60,238 nt of DNA from Vibrio sp. RE86 (GTDB lineage Bacteria > Pseudomonadota > Gammaproteobacteria > Enterobacterales > Vibrionaceae): NCBI RefSeq assembly GCF_013114545.1, contig NZ_VTXI01000026.1, positions 1 through 60,238 on the forward strand, in the 5' to 3' direction. This document shows positions 36,239 to 43,951 of the stretch, piece by piece. The stretch's first letter is position 1. The number at the start of each line of letters is the position of its first letter. A program made the position numbers and the translations under genes. The notes beneath the pieces are model-generated. The model saw only the letters and a program-made list of their open reading frames with translations, searched no databases and had not been told where the DNA came from.

Positions 36239-36733
36239 CTAAGGCTTCAATGCACGTTCACCGCGAGCAATACCAACGACACCGCTACGTGCCACCTCAA
36301 TCACTTCCGTCACTTCTGAAAGTGCCTGGATAAACGCGTCGAGCTTTTCGCTTGTGCCTGCCATTTGCACTGTGTATTGAGAAGCCGTCACATCAACGAT
36401 CTGACCACGGAAGATATCCGCAGTACGCTTCACCTCAGCACGTGAGAATCCGCTCGCCTTCACTTTTACCATCATCAATTCACGCTCAATGTGGTCAAGT
36501 TCTGAAACTTCTTGAACCTTGAGCACATCAATTAGCTTATTAAGCTGTTTTTGAATTTGCTCAAGTTCCATATCATCAGAAATAGTGGTGATATTCAGAC
36601 GAGAGAGCGTTTCATCATCTGTCGGCGAAACGGTTAATGATTCAATGTTGTAAGCACGCTGAGAAAACAGACCAACCACTCGAGACAATGCACCCGGTTG
36701 GTTCTCCATCAATAGTGAAATAATGTGTCTCAT
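36239..36733 (-). CDS. ilvH: Acetolactate synthase III small subunit
   Basis: Regulatory subunit that activates IlvI and confers valine feedback. The 164-residue protein begins with an ACT domain (MRHIISLLMENQPGALSRVV, YNIESLTVSPTDD), followed by the C-terminal regulatory domain (AEVKRTADIFRGQIVDV). Length is normal. It starts one base after the ilvI stop, so translation is probably coupled. Confidence 0.97.
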   Translation of the reverse strand: MRHIISLLMENQPGALSRVVGLFSQRAYNIESLTVSPTDDETLSRLNITTISDDMELEQIQKQLNKLIDVLKVQEVSELDHIERELMMVKVKASGFSRAEVKRTADIFRGQIVDVTASQYTVQMAGTSEKLDAFIQALSEVTEVIEVARSGVVGIARGERALKP

Positions 36734-36734
36734 A

Positions 36735-38459
36735 TTATGTTCTCTCCGTTTTGCTTAGCCACATCTTATCCATACCCTCGCCTTTTATCTGCATCGGGTA
36801 TACATGCTCAGTTTCATCAACATTGATATCAACAAACACCAGACGATCTTTCATATCCAGTGCCTGTTTTAGACCAGACTCAAGCTGATCTGGTGACTCA
36901 ATGCGAATACCAACATGACCATACGCTTCTGCGATGGCAGCAAAGTCAGGAACAGAACTCATGTACGAGTTAGAGTGTCGACCTTGGTAAATAATGTCTT
37001 GCCACTGCTTGACCATGCCTAAGAAACGGTTGTTTAGGTTAATGATCTTCACAGGAATATCGTATTGCATTGCAGTCGACAGTTCCTGAATGTTCATTTG
37101 AATACTGCCATCACCGGTAACAACCACAACTTCTTCATCAGGTTTTGCAAACTTAACGCCCATACCTGCCGGTAGACCAAAACCCATGGTGCCAAGACCA
37201 CCTGAATTTATCCAACGACGCGGTTTATTAAATGGGTAATAGAGTGCGGCAAACATCTGGTGCTGACCAACATCCGATGCAACATAAGCATCGCCGTTCG
37301 TTAGCTTGTGCAGTGTTTCAATAACCTGTTGTGGTTTGATACGCTCAGGAGAGGTTTCATAAGATAAACATTCACGGCCACGCCACTGTTCGATTTCGTC
37401 CCACCAGCGATTAACGGCATCTTGATCATTGGTACTGCCCTGCTCTTCCATCAGGCTGAGCATTGCCTTTAGCACTTTATCTGCCGAACCTACAATCGGG
37501 ACGTCTGCTTTCACATTCTTAGAGATCGACGACGGATCAATATCAATGTGCATGACTTTCGCATTCGGGCAATACTTTTCTAAGTTGTTGGTTGTACGAT
37601 CATCAAAACGAACACCAACACCAAAGATTAAATCTGCGTTGTGCATCGCCATGTTAGCCTCATACAGGCCATGCATGCCGAGCATACCAAGGGAGTTTTT
37701 ATGTGTTCCAGGGAAAGCACCAAGCCCCATCAAGGTACTGATAACTGGTAGGTTTAGCTTTTCTGCCAGTGTTATCAAATGCTGATCGGCTTCAGAGATC
37801 ACGGCGCCACCACCGACATAAAGAACTGGCTTTTTCGCTTCAAGCAGAGTTTTCACTGCTTTTTTAATCTGACCTCTATGGCCAGTTGTCGTTGGCTTGT
37901 AAGAGCGCATCGAAATCGATTGAGGATATTCGTAAGGCAGTTTGATCTGTGGGTTCATCACATCTTTTGGCAGATCGATCAGAACTGGACCAGGGCGGCC
38001 TGTAGTCGCAATGTAGAAAGCTTTCTTCACCGTTTCAGGGATATCTTCGGCTTTCTTAACTAGGAAGCTGTGTTTCACCACTGGGCGAGAAACACCAACA
38101 ATGTCACACTCTTGGAATGCGTCATTACCAATCATATTGTTTGGTACGTTACCCGAGATAACAATCATCGGGATAGAGTCCATGTAAGCGGTTGCGATAC
38201 CCGTAATGGTATTGGTTGCCCCAGGACCGGAACAAACGAGAACCACCCCCGGCTTACCCGTAGCACGTGCATAGCCATCGGCCATGTGTGTTGCGGCTTG
38301 TTCATGACGAACAAGAAGGTGCTTAATTTGGTCTGTTTTTGCGTGAAGCGCATCATAGATGTCGAGAACAGAACCACCAGGATACCCGAAGATCTGCTCA
38401 ACATTTTCTTCGATCAGAGATTGAACCACCATCTCTGCGCCGGATAACATTGCTGCCAT
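36735..38459 (-). CDS. ilvI: Acetolactate synthase III large subunit
   Basis: Thiamine-diphosphate enzyme for the first common step of valine, leucine and isoleucine synthesis. The 574-residue protein has the catalytic Glu region (VEQIFGYPGGSVLDIYD; LLVRHEQAATHMADGYARA) and the ThDP/Mg motif (VVTGDGSIQMNIQELSTA, then NNRFLGMVKQW). I chose the ATG at 38459 (MAAMLSGAEMVVQ), which has AAGGAG upstream and gives the same length as E. coli IlvI. The open frame extends 14 residues upstream. No Leu/Val-rich leader peptide is seen, so control is probably not by attenuation. Confidence 0.97.
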   Translation of the reverse strand: MAAMLSGAEMVVQSLIEENVEQIFGYPGGSVLDIYDALHAKTDQIKHLLVRHEQAATHMADGYARATGKPGVVLVCSGPGATNTITGIATAYMDSIPMIVISGNVPNNMIGNDAFQECDIVGVSRPVVKHSFLVKKAEDIPETVKKAFYIATTGRPGPVLIDLPKDVMNPQIKLPYEYPQSISMRSYKPTTTGHRGQIKKAVKTLLEAKKPVLYVGGGAVISEADQHLITLAEKLNLPVISTLMGLGAFPGTHKNSLGMLGMHGLYEANMAMHNADLIFGVGVRFDDRTTNNLEKYCPNAKVMHIDIDPSSISKNVKADVPIVGSADKVLKAMLSLMEEQGSTNDQDAVNRWWDEIEQWRGRECLSYETSPERIKPQQVIETLHKLTNGDAYVASDVGQHQMFAALYYPFNKPRRWINSGGLGTMGFGLPAGMGVKFAKPDEEVVVVTGDGSIQMNIQELSTAMQYDIPVKIINLNNRFLGMVKQWQDIIYQGRHSNSYMSSVPDFAAIAEAYGHVGIRIESPDQLESGLKQALDMKDRLVFVDINVDETEHVYPMQIKGEGMDKMWLSKTERT

Positions 38460-38895
38460 ATTTTTCTCCTTAACCAGTTTACCAATGTGTAAGGTCAACA
38501 CCTTGGGCTGGTTTTACATAGTCTAGGTCTTATTCGTAGCCTAATTCGAAATACTTCCACTTTTTCGGCTATGTCTTGTTTGTAAATAACATCAAACAAG
38601 CTGAGCAACAAATGTAACGTTTTATTAGCATCGGGTCTAATGCGATATCTCTCCCACTTTAAACAATATCCCGTTTATCAAAAATATATAGCAACTTCAA
38701 GCTACAAACCCAACATCATTTAGATTTAATCTCTAATTTTAACTTTAAATACAATTTAAAATATTAGACAAAAAACAGAGAGGTAGAACAAAGTTAACTT
38801 TTACATCTCATACGTAAGCATGAAAAAAATCCCCCACTGCATGATTTATGCAGTGAGGGATTATTAAACAATCGAAAAATTAACTCAGCGAAAAA
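38460..38895. other. AT-rich region upstream of ilvIH
   Basis: No gene is seen. The region is strongly AT-rich, especially 38660-38830, as expected for Lrp/H-NS/LeuO-type control of ilvIH. At its left end (in minus-strand terms) is the ilvI leader, at its right end the terminator of the acyl-CoA synthetase gene. Confidence 0.5.
38823..38863 (-). terminator. Terminator of the acyl-CoA synthetase gene
   Basis: On the minus strand an AATCCCTCACTGCAT / ATGCAGTGGGGGATT stem with a 5-base loop is followed by seven T. Confidence 0.9.
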
Positions 38896-40704
38896 CTACT
38901 TTTTCTCTGCCTTATCACTGTACATTTCTTCGATTTCATCCTGATATTTGTCGTTAATCACTTTGCGGCGCAATTTCTGAGTTGGAGTTAACTCTCCATC
39001 GTCCATTGAGAAAGCTTTCGGTAACAACTTGAATTTCTTCACTTGCTCAAACTTTGCCAACTCTTTCTGCAGGTCGTTAACACGCGCTTCGAGCATCTCA
39101 ACGATCTGGTGGTGCTTGATGAGTTCCACGCGGTCGTGATACTTGATGTTCAACTCTTTGGCATATTCTTCAAGTGAGTCATAACAAGGCACGATCAATG
39201 CTGATACGAATTTACGCGTGTCGGCAATAACCGCAATCTGCTCAATAAAGTGATCTTTACCGATAGTACCTTCAACCATTTGTGGTGCGATGTACTTACC
39301 GTTCGAGGTCTTCATCAATTCTTTAATACGGTCAGTGATAAAGACATTGCCGTTTTCATCAATATGGCCAGCATCACCCGTTTTAAGGAAACCATGCTCA
39401 TCAAAAGTCTTTGCTGTCTCTTCAGGCATTTTGTAGTAGCCACGCATCACCATTGGACCACGAACAAGAATTTCGTTGTTCTCACCAATTTTCACTTGCG
39501 CGCCTGGCATCGACATACCAATAGAGTCAGGGTTGAAACACTTGTCATCCCAACAAGAGACGGTAGCTGTCGTCTCAGTCATGCCATAACCTAACTTAAC
39601 GTTGATGCCCATCGCATGGAAAAAGCGCCCAATGGTTTCATCTAACTTCGCACCGCCACACGGCATAAAGTTGATTTTTCCGCCAAGCAACGCACGCAGC
39701 TTAGACAACACCAATTTGTCAGCCAATGCGTGAGACTTTTTCAGCATCAGTGATGGCTTGCGACCTTCTTGGTGACATACCGCCATTTTAGCCCCCATGT
39801 TCACAGCCCAGGTAAATAGGACTTTGCGAATGAATGGCGCTTTAGCCACTTTTTCATGGATAGCAGAGAAAATCTTTTCGTAGAAACGAGGAACCGCACA
39901 CATCACTGTCGGTTGAACTTCACTCAGCGCATCACGCACTTGCATGGTGTCTTGAAGGTAGCAGTTAGTTGCACCTTTATACAAAACGTAGAAAGTCCAT
40001 GCGCGTTCAAAAACGTGAGATAGCGGAAGGAAACAGAGAGACACATCCGACTCTGACAAACTTAAGCGCGTATCGTGCCCTTCAAGCTGAGAACCAATGT
40101 TGGCGTAGTCAAGCATTACCCCTTTGGGTTGACCTGTCGTACCCGAGGTATAAATGAGAGTCAGTAGATCATCAAGGTTTGCTTGCTCAAGACGACTATC
40201 TAGCTCAACTTGATGTTCATTGCCGGCGTTGGCAATGAACTGCTGCCAGCTGATAGCAAATTGATGTTCACCAAGGTCAATATCATCAGACATCGCAACG
40301 ATAAGCTCGAGCTGTTGGCATTCATTAAAAATAGAAACGGCCGCATCAAACTGAGGTTGCTCACCAACAAATAACACTCGAACATCGGCATCTTGCAGAA
40401 TGTAGGCAGATTGCGCCGCGGTATTGGTTGGATAGATAGGAACGGTGACGGCGCGCAGTTGTAGCGCTGCAAAGTCGGCCACTGTCCATTGCGGCATATT
40501 GTTGGAGAAGATACCGATCTTATCCTGAACTCTAATTCCTTGAGCCAATAGAGCAAGTGATAGGGAGTCAACTTGCTGTCCAAACTGCTTCCAGCTAATG
40601 CCATTCCATATATTGCCCACTTTGTGCTTGAGAGCAATACGGTCACCACTTTTAGCAATTTGGTCACGAATTCGTTTTACGATATGAAAATCTAAGTTGG
40701 CCAT
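38896..40704 (-). CDS. Long-chain acyl-CoA synthetase (AMP-binding)
   Basis: Activates fatty acids to acyl-CoA through an acyl-adenylate. The 602-residue protein has the AMP-binding motif LIYTSGTTGQPKGVM, the LGYGMTETT adenylation motif, and the late TGDAGHIDENGNVFITDRIKE and SNGKYIAPQ. At 602 residues it resembles the FadD15/FAA1 branch rather than the 561-residue E. coli FadD, so a role in beta-oxidation is not certain; exogenous fatty acid uptake or lipid remodelling are alternatives. It is monocistronic between ilvIH and leuO, a position I recall for Vibrio cholerae too. Confidence 0.88.
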   Translation of the reverse strand: MANLDFHIVKRIRDQIAKSGDRIALKHKVGNIWNGISWKQFGQQVDSLSLALLAQGIRVQDKIGIFSNNMPQWTVADFAALQLRAVTVPIYPTNTAAQSAYILQDADVRVLFVGEQPQFDAAVSIFNECQQLELIVAMSDDIDLGEHQFAISWQQFIANAGNEHQVELDSRLEQANLDDLLTLIYTSGTTGQPKGVMLDYANIGSQLEGHDTRLSLSESDVSLCFLPLSHVFERAWTFYVLYKGATNCYLQDTMQVRDALSEVQPTVMCAVPRFYEKIFSAIHEKVAKAPFIRKVLFTWAVNMGAKMAVCHQEGRKPSLMLKKSHALADKLVLSKLRALLGGKINFMPCGGAKLDETIGRFFHAMGINVKLGYGMTETTATVSCWDDKCFNPDSIGMSMPGAQVKIGENNEILVRGPMVMRGYYKMPEETAKTFDEHGFLKTGDAGHIDENGNVFITDRIKELMKTSNGKYIAPQMVEGTIGKDHFIEQIAVIADTRKFVSALIVPCYDSLEEYAKELNIKYHDRVELIKHHQIVEMLEARVNDLQKELAKFEQVKKFKLLPKAFSMDDGELTPTQKLRRKVINDKYQDEIEEMYSDKAEKK

Positions 40705-40811
40705 CTTTAATCTACCTTTAGCTTACACCTGTAAGCTTTAATCAGCGCACAAGTGTACATTTCGGGTTAGAAAAGGCAACTGATGAGCATCAAAGTTATC
40801 AATATAAGTGA

Positions 40812-40849
40812 CAAAAAAGCCCTGAGAAGCGTTCACTCCTCAAGGCTTT
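40812..40849 (-). terminator. Terminator of leuO
   Basis: On the minus strand an imperfect stem AAGCC..TGAG / CTCA..GGCTT is followed by six T. It lies about 25 bases past the leuO stop. Confidence 0.8.
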
Positions 40850-40871
40850 GTGATTGGGACTATTTTGTAAA

Positions 40872-41831
40872 TTAATCTAACGCGACAACTTCACCACAAA
40901 TCATCATCAACTGGTCACGTAACCAGATATGACCTTTGTCTTTTTCACTCGACTCGTGCCAGCTTAGGAAGCCGCTGATCTTGCCATTTTCGAATGGGAA
41001 ATCGATCACCTGAAGTTGATCCTTATTGGCTGCATTTTCAACCATCCAACGTGGGGCTATCGTCACAAGCTCTGATTGACCAACAACATAAAGAACATTA
41101 CTTAGGCTTGTACCTTCGTAGTACGCCTGAACATCTAGATCACGATACGCTTGCTCAGAGAAGCTGCGCTGGCCGTGTACTTTAGACAATTTTGCGTGGC
41201 GCTCACGTAGCAACATATCAGCTGTCACTTCGTTTTGGATTCGTGGGTGTGCTTTTGATGAAACCACAACAAGCTCATCTTGGAAGATTTCAGTGCTTGA
41301 GAAACCTTGCTCATCAAAACGAGCGTAGTCGATTACAAAATCGATCTCTTGGTAGCGCATACGCTCTGCAAGTTGGCGATCAAATTCAGCATCAAGGTGA
41401 AGCTGAACATTTGGTGCAAGCTCGTGAATTGTTGACATGATCTTAGGAGCAAAACGCATATCACACGGGCTACAAATCGCGAGTTTGAACAGGCGAGTTG
41501 ATGTTTCCGGTGAGAATACAGAACTTGGTAGTTCATTACGCACAAGTTGAAGAGCTTGACGGATAGGGCCAAACAGTTGGCGAGCGCGTTGAGTAGGCTG
41601 GATACCGCGACCTTGACGCATGAACAGCTCATCGTTGAACATCACTTTTAGACGTGCCACAGCATTACTTACTGCTGGTTGTGACATACCTAGGTTATGT
41701 GCTGCTCGAGTAATATTTTGCTCCTGCATCACTGCATCAAATACAGTTAACAGGTTTAGATCTACTCCACGTAATGTACTTTCCATACGGTAGCTAGCGA
41801 TAGCTCCCATAGACTCTTTCTTGTCAATCAT
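40872..41831 (-). CDS. leuO: LysR-type regulator LeuO
   Basis: Pleiotropic regulator that in Vibrio links ToxR, acid and bile stress, and in enterobacteria antagonises H-NS. The 319-residue protein has an N-terminal helix-turn-helix of LysR type (LNLLTVFDAVMQEQNITRAA, SQPAVSNAVARLK) and a LysR substrate-binding domain. I chose the ATG at 41831 (MIDKKESMGAIASY), with AGAGG about 9 bases upstream. A frame 16 residues longer is open, and starts at the second or third Met are also possible. In E. coli leuO is next to leuABCD; here about 11 kb of other genes separate them. Confidence 0.9.
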   Translation of the reverse strand: MIDKKESMGAIASYRMESTLRGVDLNLLTVFDAVMQEQNITRAAHNLGMSQPAVSNAVARLKVMFNDELFMRQGRGIQPTQRARQLFGPIRQALQLVRNELPSSVFSPETSTRLFKLAICSPCDMRFAPKIMSTIHELAPNVQLHLDAEFDRQLAERMRYQEIDFVIDYARFDEQGFSSTEIFQDELVVVSSKAHPRIQNEVTADMLLRERHAKLSKVHGQRSFSEQAYRDLDVQAYYEGTSLSNVLYVVGQSELVTIAPRWMVENAANKDQLQVIDFPFENGKISGFLSWHESSEKDKGHIWLRDQLMMICGEVVALD

Positions 41832-42172
41832 CGGGCAAGCCTCTTTAATCTTCAGCGTAAATGGTTCTTTAAAATTCAAAATGAGTTAGGAATAGAAAAC
41901 CCAGTAACCGCCCTATCCGTTATATTTATGTGTTAGATAGTTCGTGGCGAATTCCTACTATCGGCGAATCATTCAGCAATTAGCAATAAGATTGACAATT
42001 AATCAGTATTTTTTACTTAACGATTAGTAAAAACCAAACTTTACAACTACTTATGGCATTTATAAAAAAAGATAAATCCATTATTTTTACTTTCTTATAT
42101 AAAGACTTGATATCAATTTGTATTGTTAAAGTAGCGTTTCACTTATGCAATAAACCTATGCATCTAACATTG

Positions 42173-42202
42173 GAAACAAAAATGGCATCAATAATTGATG
42201 CC
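42173..42202 (-). terminator. Orphan terminator hairpin, near-copy of 51281-51310
   Basis: A TGGCATCA / TGATGCCA stem with a 5-base loop and TTTTTG on the minus strand. The 30 bases match 51281-51310 at 28 positions, in the same orientation. It stands behind another terminator and ends no gene of its own. Confidence 0.8.
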
Positions 42203-42207
42203 ACTAG

Positions 42208-42236
42208 AAAAAAACTGAGCACATGGGTGCTCAGCT
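42208..42236 (-). terminator. Terminator of the OmpA-like gene
   Basis: On the minus strand a CTGAGCAC / GTGCTCAG stem with a 4-base loop is followed by seven T. It lies about 30 bases past the stop. Confidence 0.88.
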
Positions 42237-42262
42237 TTCTATGGTAAGGTCGTTCAAGTGCT

Positions 42263-43735
42263 CTAGTTTAGCTTCGCTAGTAACTTCGCTTTGTGTCCTT
42301 TGATTTCAGAATCCATCACAACCTCTAGTTTTTGGCTATCTATACCACGGTCGCTTAAATACTTACTCAAGAAGTTCGCACGTTTCTTAGCTAGCTTAGA
42401 AGAGACACCTTCAGAGCTCACCGCTAAAGTCACTTTCTTTGATGACTCTGACTGTGCAATGAATCTATTAACCTCAGTAATATTAATGCCCATTGGCACG
42501 TAGCTGTCACGGTTGAAAACAAAATCCATTTCTTGGGTTTGCTTCGCTGCCGCTTCTTCAGCTTGAGCTTTCGCTAAGGCTTCTTGCTCTGCTTTAACAC
42601 GCGCGGCTTCTTCAGCTTGAGCTTTCGCTAAGGCTTCTTGCTCTGCTTTAACGCGCGCGGCTTCTTCAGCTTGGGCTTTCGCTAAGGCATCTTGCTCTGC
42701 TTTAACGCGCGCGGCTTCTTCAGCTTGGGCTTTCGCTAAGGCATCTTGCTCTGCTTTAACGCGCGCGGCTTCTTCAGCTTTCGCTAAGGCATCTTGCTCT
42801 GCTTGCAGTCTTGCGGCTTCAGCGGCAATCAATGCTTCTTGCTCTGCTTTTAAACGTGCCGATTCTTCCGCTCTAGCAATCGCTTCTTCTTCAGCAATTT
42901 TTCGCGCTTGAGATTCTGCTTCTAATTGAGATTGAAGAGCTGCTTTTTCTTTTGCTTTCTGGGCTGCTGCTAACTCAGCCACTTCAATTCGTTGAGTTAA
43001 CTCTGACTGATAATTGTCAATTTCTTTCAGGAGGTCATCATATTGATCACCCTGTAAGTTGACATTAATAGTAGGCTGATTCGTATGTGTTACAGGCTGT
43101 GCATAAGCGCCAAAACGGTAGAAAAGAGAGACTTCAACCATATCTACAGGGAAATCATCTAGAGATACTCGCTGCCAGCCCGTTTGCAACTTCCAGTTCT
43201 GAGAAATATTAAGCGCAGCACCAATACCAAATAAGGCACTGGTTCCACTATAATCTTTACTCACTCCATAAAAGTCTCTGGTACCTGACCACAACATCGC
43301 ACCCAAACGACCATACAATTCAACATCATTGGATATGTTGTATGACGGTCGTAACACTGCGGTGAAACCGGATGCATCGATCGGCAGCTCTTTCTCGATA
43401 GCATTAAACGCTTCTTCTGCCTCTACCGTTAAAACACCCGTTCCTTCATAGCTAGATGAGCCCAAGTTCAAATAACCGGCCTCAATAGCAATATGTTCAT
43501 TGAAGTCCATACCGAATGTCAGGGACGTCGCTATACGTGAATCACTTTCCGGTGACTCAAACGTAAGGCCGGTATCCGCCAAAAGCTCATTAACTTGTGA
43601 ATCTTCAACACTAATAGGAACGTATCCAATACCAGCACCGATATAGAACCCTTGGGGAAAAGTCTCTGAGGCATGTACTGCTGAGTTCGCAGATAAAATC
43701 AACGACGTCAGTACCGCAATTTTTGTTTTTAGCAT
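42263..43735 (-). CDS. Outer-membrane barrel protein with TolA-like coil and degenerate OmpA C-domain
   Basis: A 490-residue exported protein. Signal peptide about 1-22 (cleaved near VHA/SET). An eight-stranded OmpA-type barrel at about 27-216 starts FYIGAGIGYVPI and ends VSLFYRFGAY. A long Ala/Glu/Lys coiled coil (about 235-395) has nearly identical 18-residue repeats (AEEAARVKAEQDALAKAQ). The C-terminal domain (about 400-490) keeps the OmpA-like KLAKKRANFLSKYLSDRGI but lacks the GHTD motif and the end of the fold, so peptidoglycan binding is doubtful. Start ATG at 43735 with AAGGAGT upstream. It is downstream of the giant gene, but a terminator separates them. Function unknown; a surface spacer or anchor is a guess. 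Confidence 0.82.
   Translation of the reverse strand: MLKTKIAVLTSLILSANSAVHASETFPQGFYIGAGIGYVPISVEDSQVNELLADTGLTFESPESDSRIATSLTFGMDFNEHIAIEAGYLNLGSSSYEGTGVLTVEAEEAFNAIEKELPIDASGFTAVLRPSYNISNDVELYGRLGAMLWSGTRDFYGVSKDYSGTSALFGIGAALNISQNWKLQTGWQRVSLDDFPVDMVEVSLFYRFGAYAQPVTHTNQPTINVNLQGDQYDDLLKEIDNYQSELTQRIEVAELAAAQKAKEKAALQSQLEAESQARKIAEEEAIARAEESARLKAEQEALIAAEAARLQAEQDALAKAEEAARVKAEQDALAKAQAEEAARVKAEQDALAKAQAEEAARVKAEQEALAKAQAEEAARVKAEQEALAKAQAEEAAAKQTQEMDFVFNRDSYVPMGINITEVNRFIAQSESSKKVTLAVSSEGVSSKLAKKRANFLSKYLSDRGIDSQKLEVVMDSEIKGHKAKLLAKLN
42552..42815 (-). repeat. 54-bp in-frame tandem repeat array
   Basis: Four units of 54 bases (starts 42552, 42606, 42660, 42714) are nearly identical; the last two are identical and the others differ at 1-4 positions. 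A shortened, diverged 48-base unit follows at 42768-42815. Each unit encodes 18 residues of coiled coil, so changes in copy number keep the frame. Confidence 0.92.
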
Positions 43736-43904
43736 TGTAACTCCTTTCACAACTATCAATGCATTCGGCACTTAACAATATGCCATCTCGTATTTATACA
43801 AAATACCATACTGTGAAATTAAATTTCAACTAATTTTATGTAATAGTCATAAATAATTGGAAATAAACAATGGAGCATAAACCCTACTGCTCTTTATTAG
43901 AGGT

Positions 43905-43934
43905 ACAAAAAAGCCGGCCATATAAGGCCGGCTA
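43905..43934 (-). terminator. Terminator of the giant surface-protein gene
   Basis: On the minus strand an AGCCGGCC / GGCCGGCT stem with a 6-base loop is followed by six T. It lies about 20 bases past the stop. Confidence 0.9.
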
Positions 43935-43951
43935 TATTTGAGCTCACAAAA

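Larger units (their letters stand above)
41832..42262. other. AT-rich leuO upstream region with two terminators
   Basis: No gene. The leuO-proximal part is AT-rich, with a TTGATATCAA palindrome near 42109 and a possible minus-strand promoter pair (TTGTCA, 17 bases, TGAATG), fitting silencing and ToxR/LeuO control. Its right end holds two minus-strand terminators in tandem, 42173-42202 and 42208-42236. Confidence 0.5.

Noticed and set aside
38460..38895. Attenuator or branched-chain leader peptide for ilvIH
   Set aside because: I found no short frame rich in Leu, Val or Ile codons and no terminator on the minus strand close to ilvI.
42552..42815. Regular repeats that could suggest a CRISPR array
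   Set aside because: The units are head-to-tail without spacers and lie inside an open reading frame; they encode an 18-residue coil repeat.
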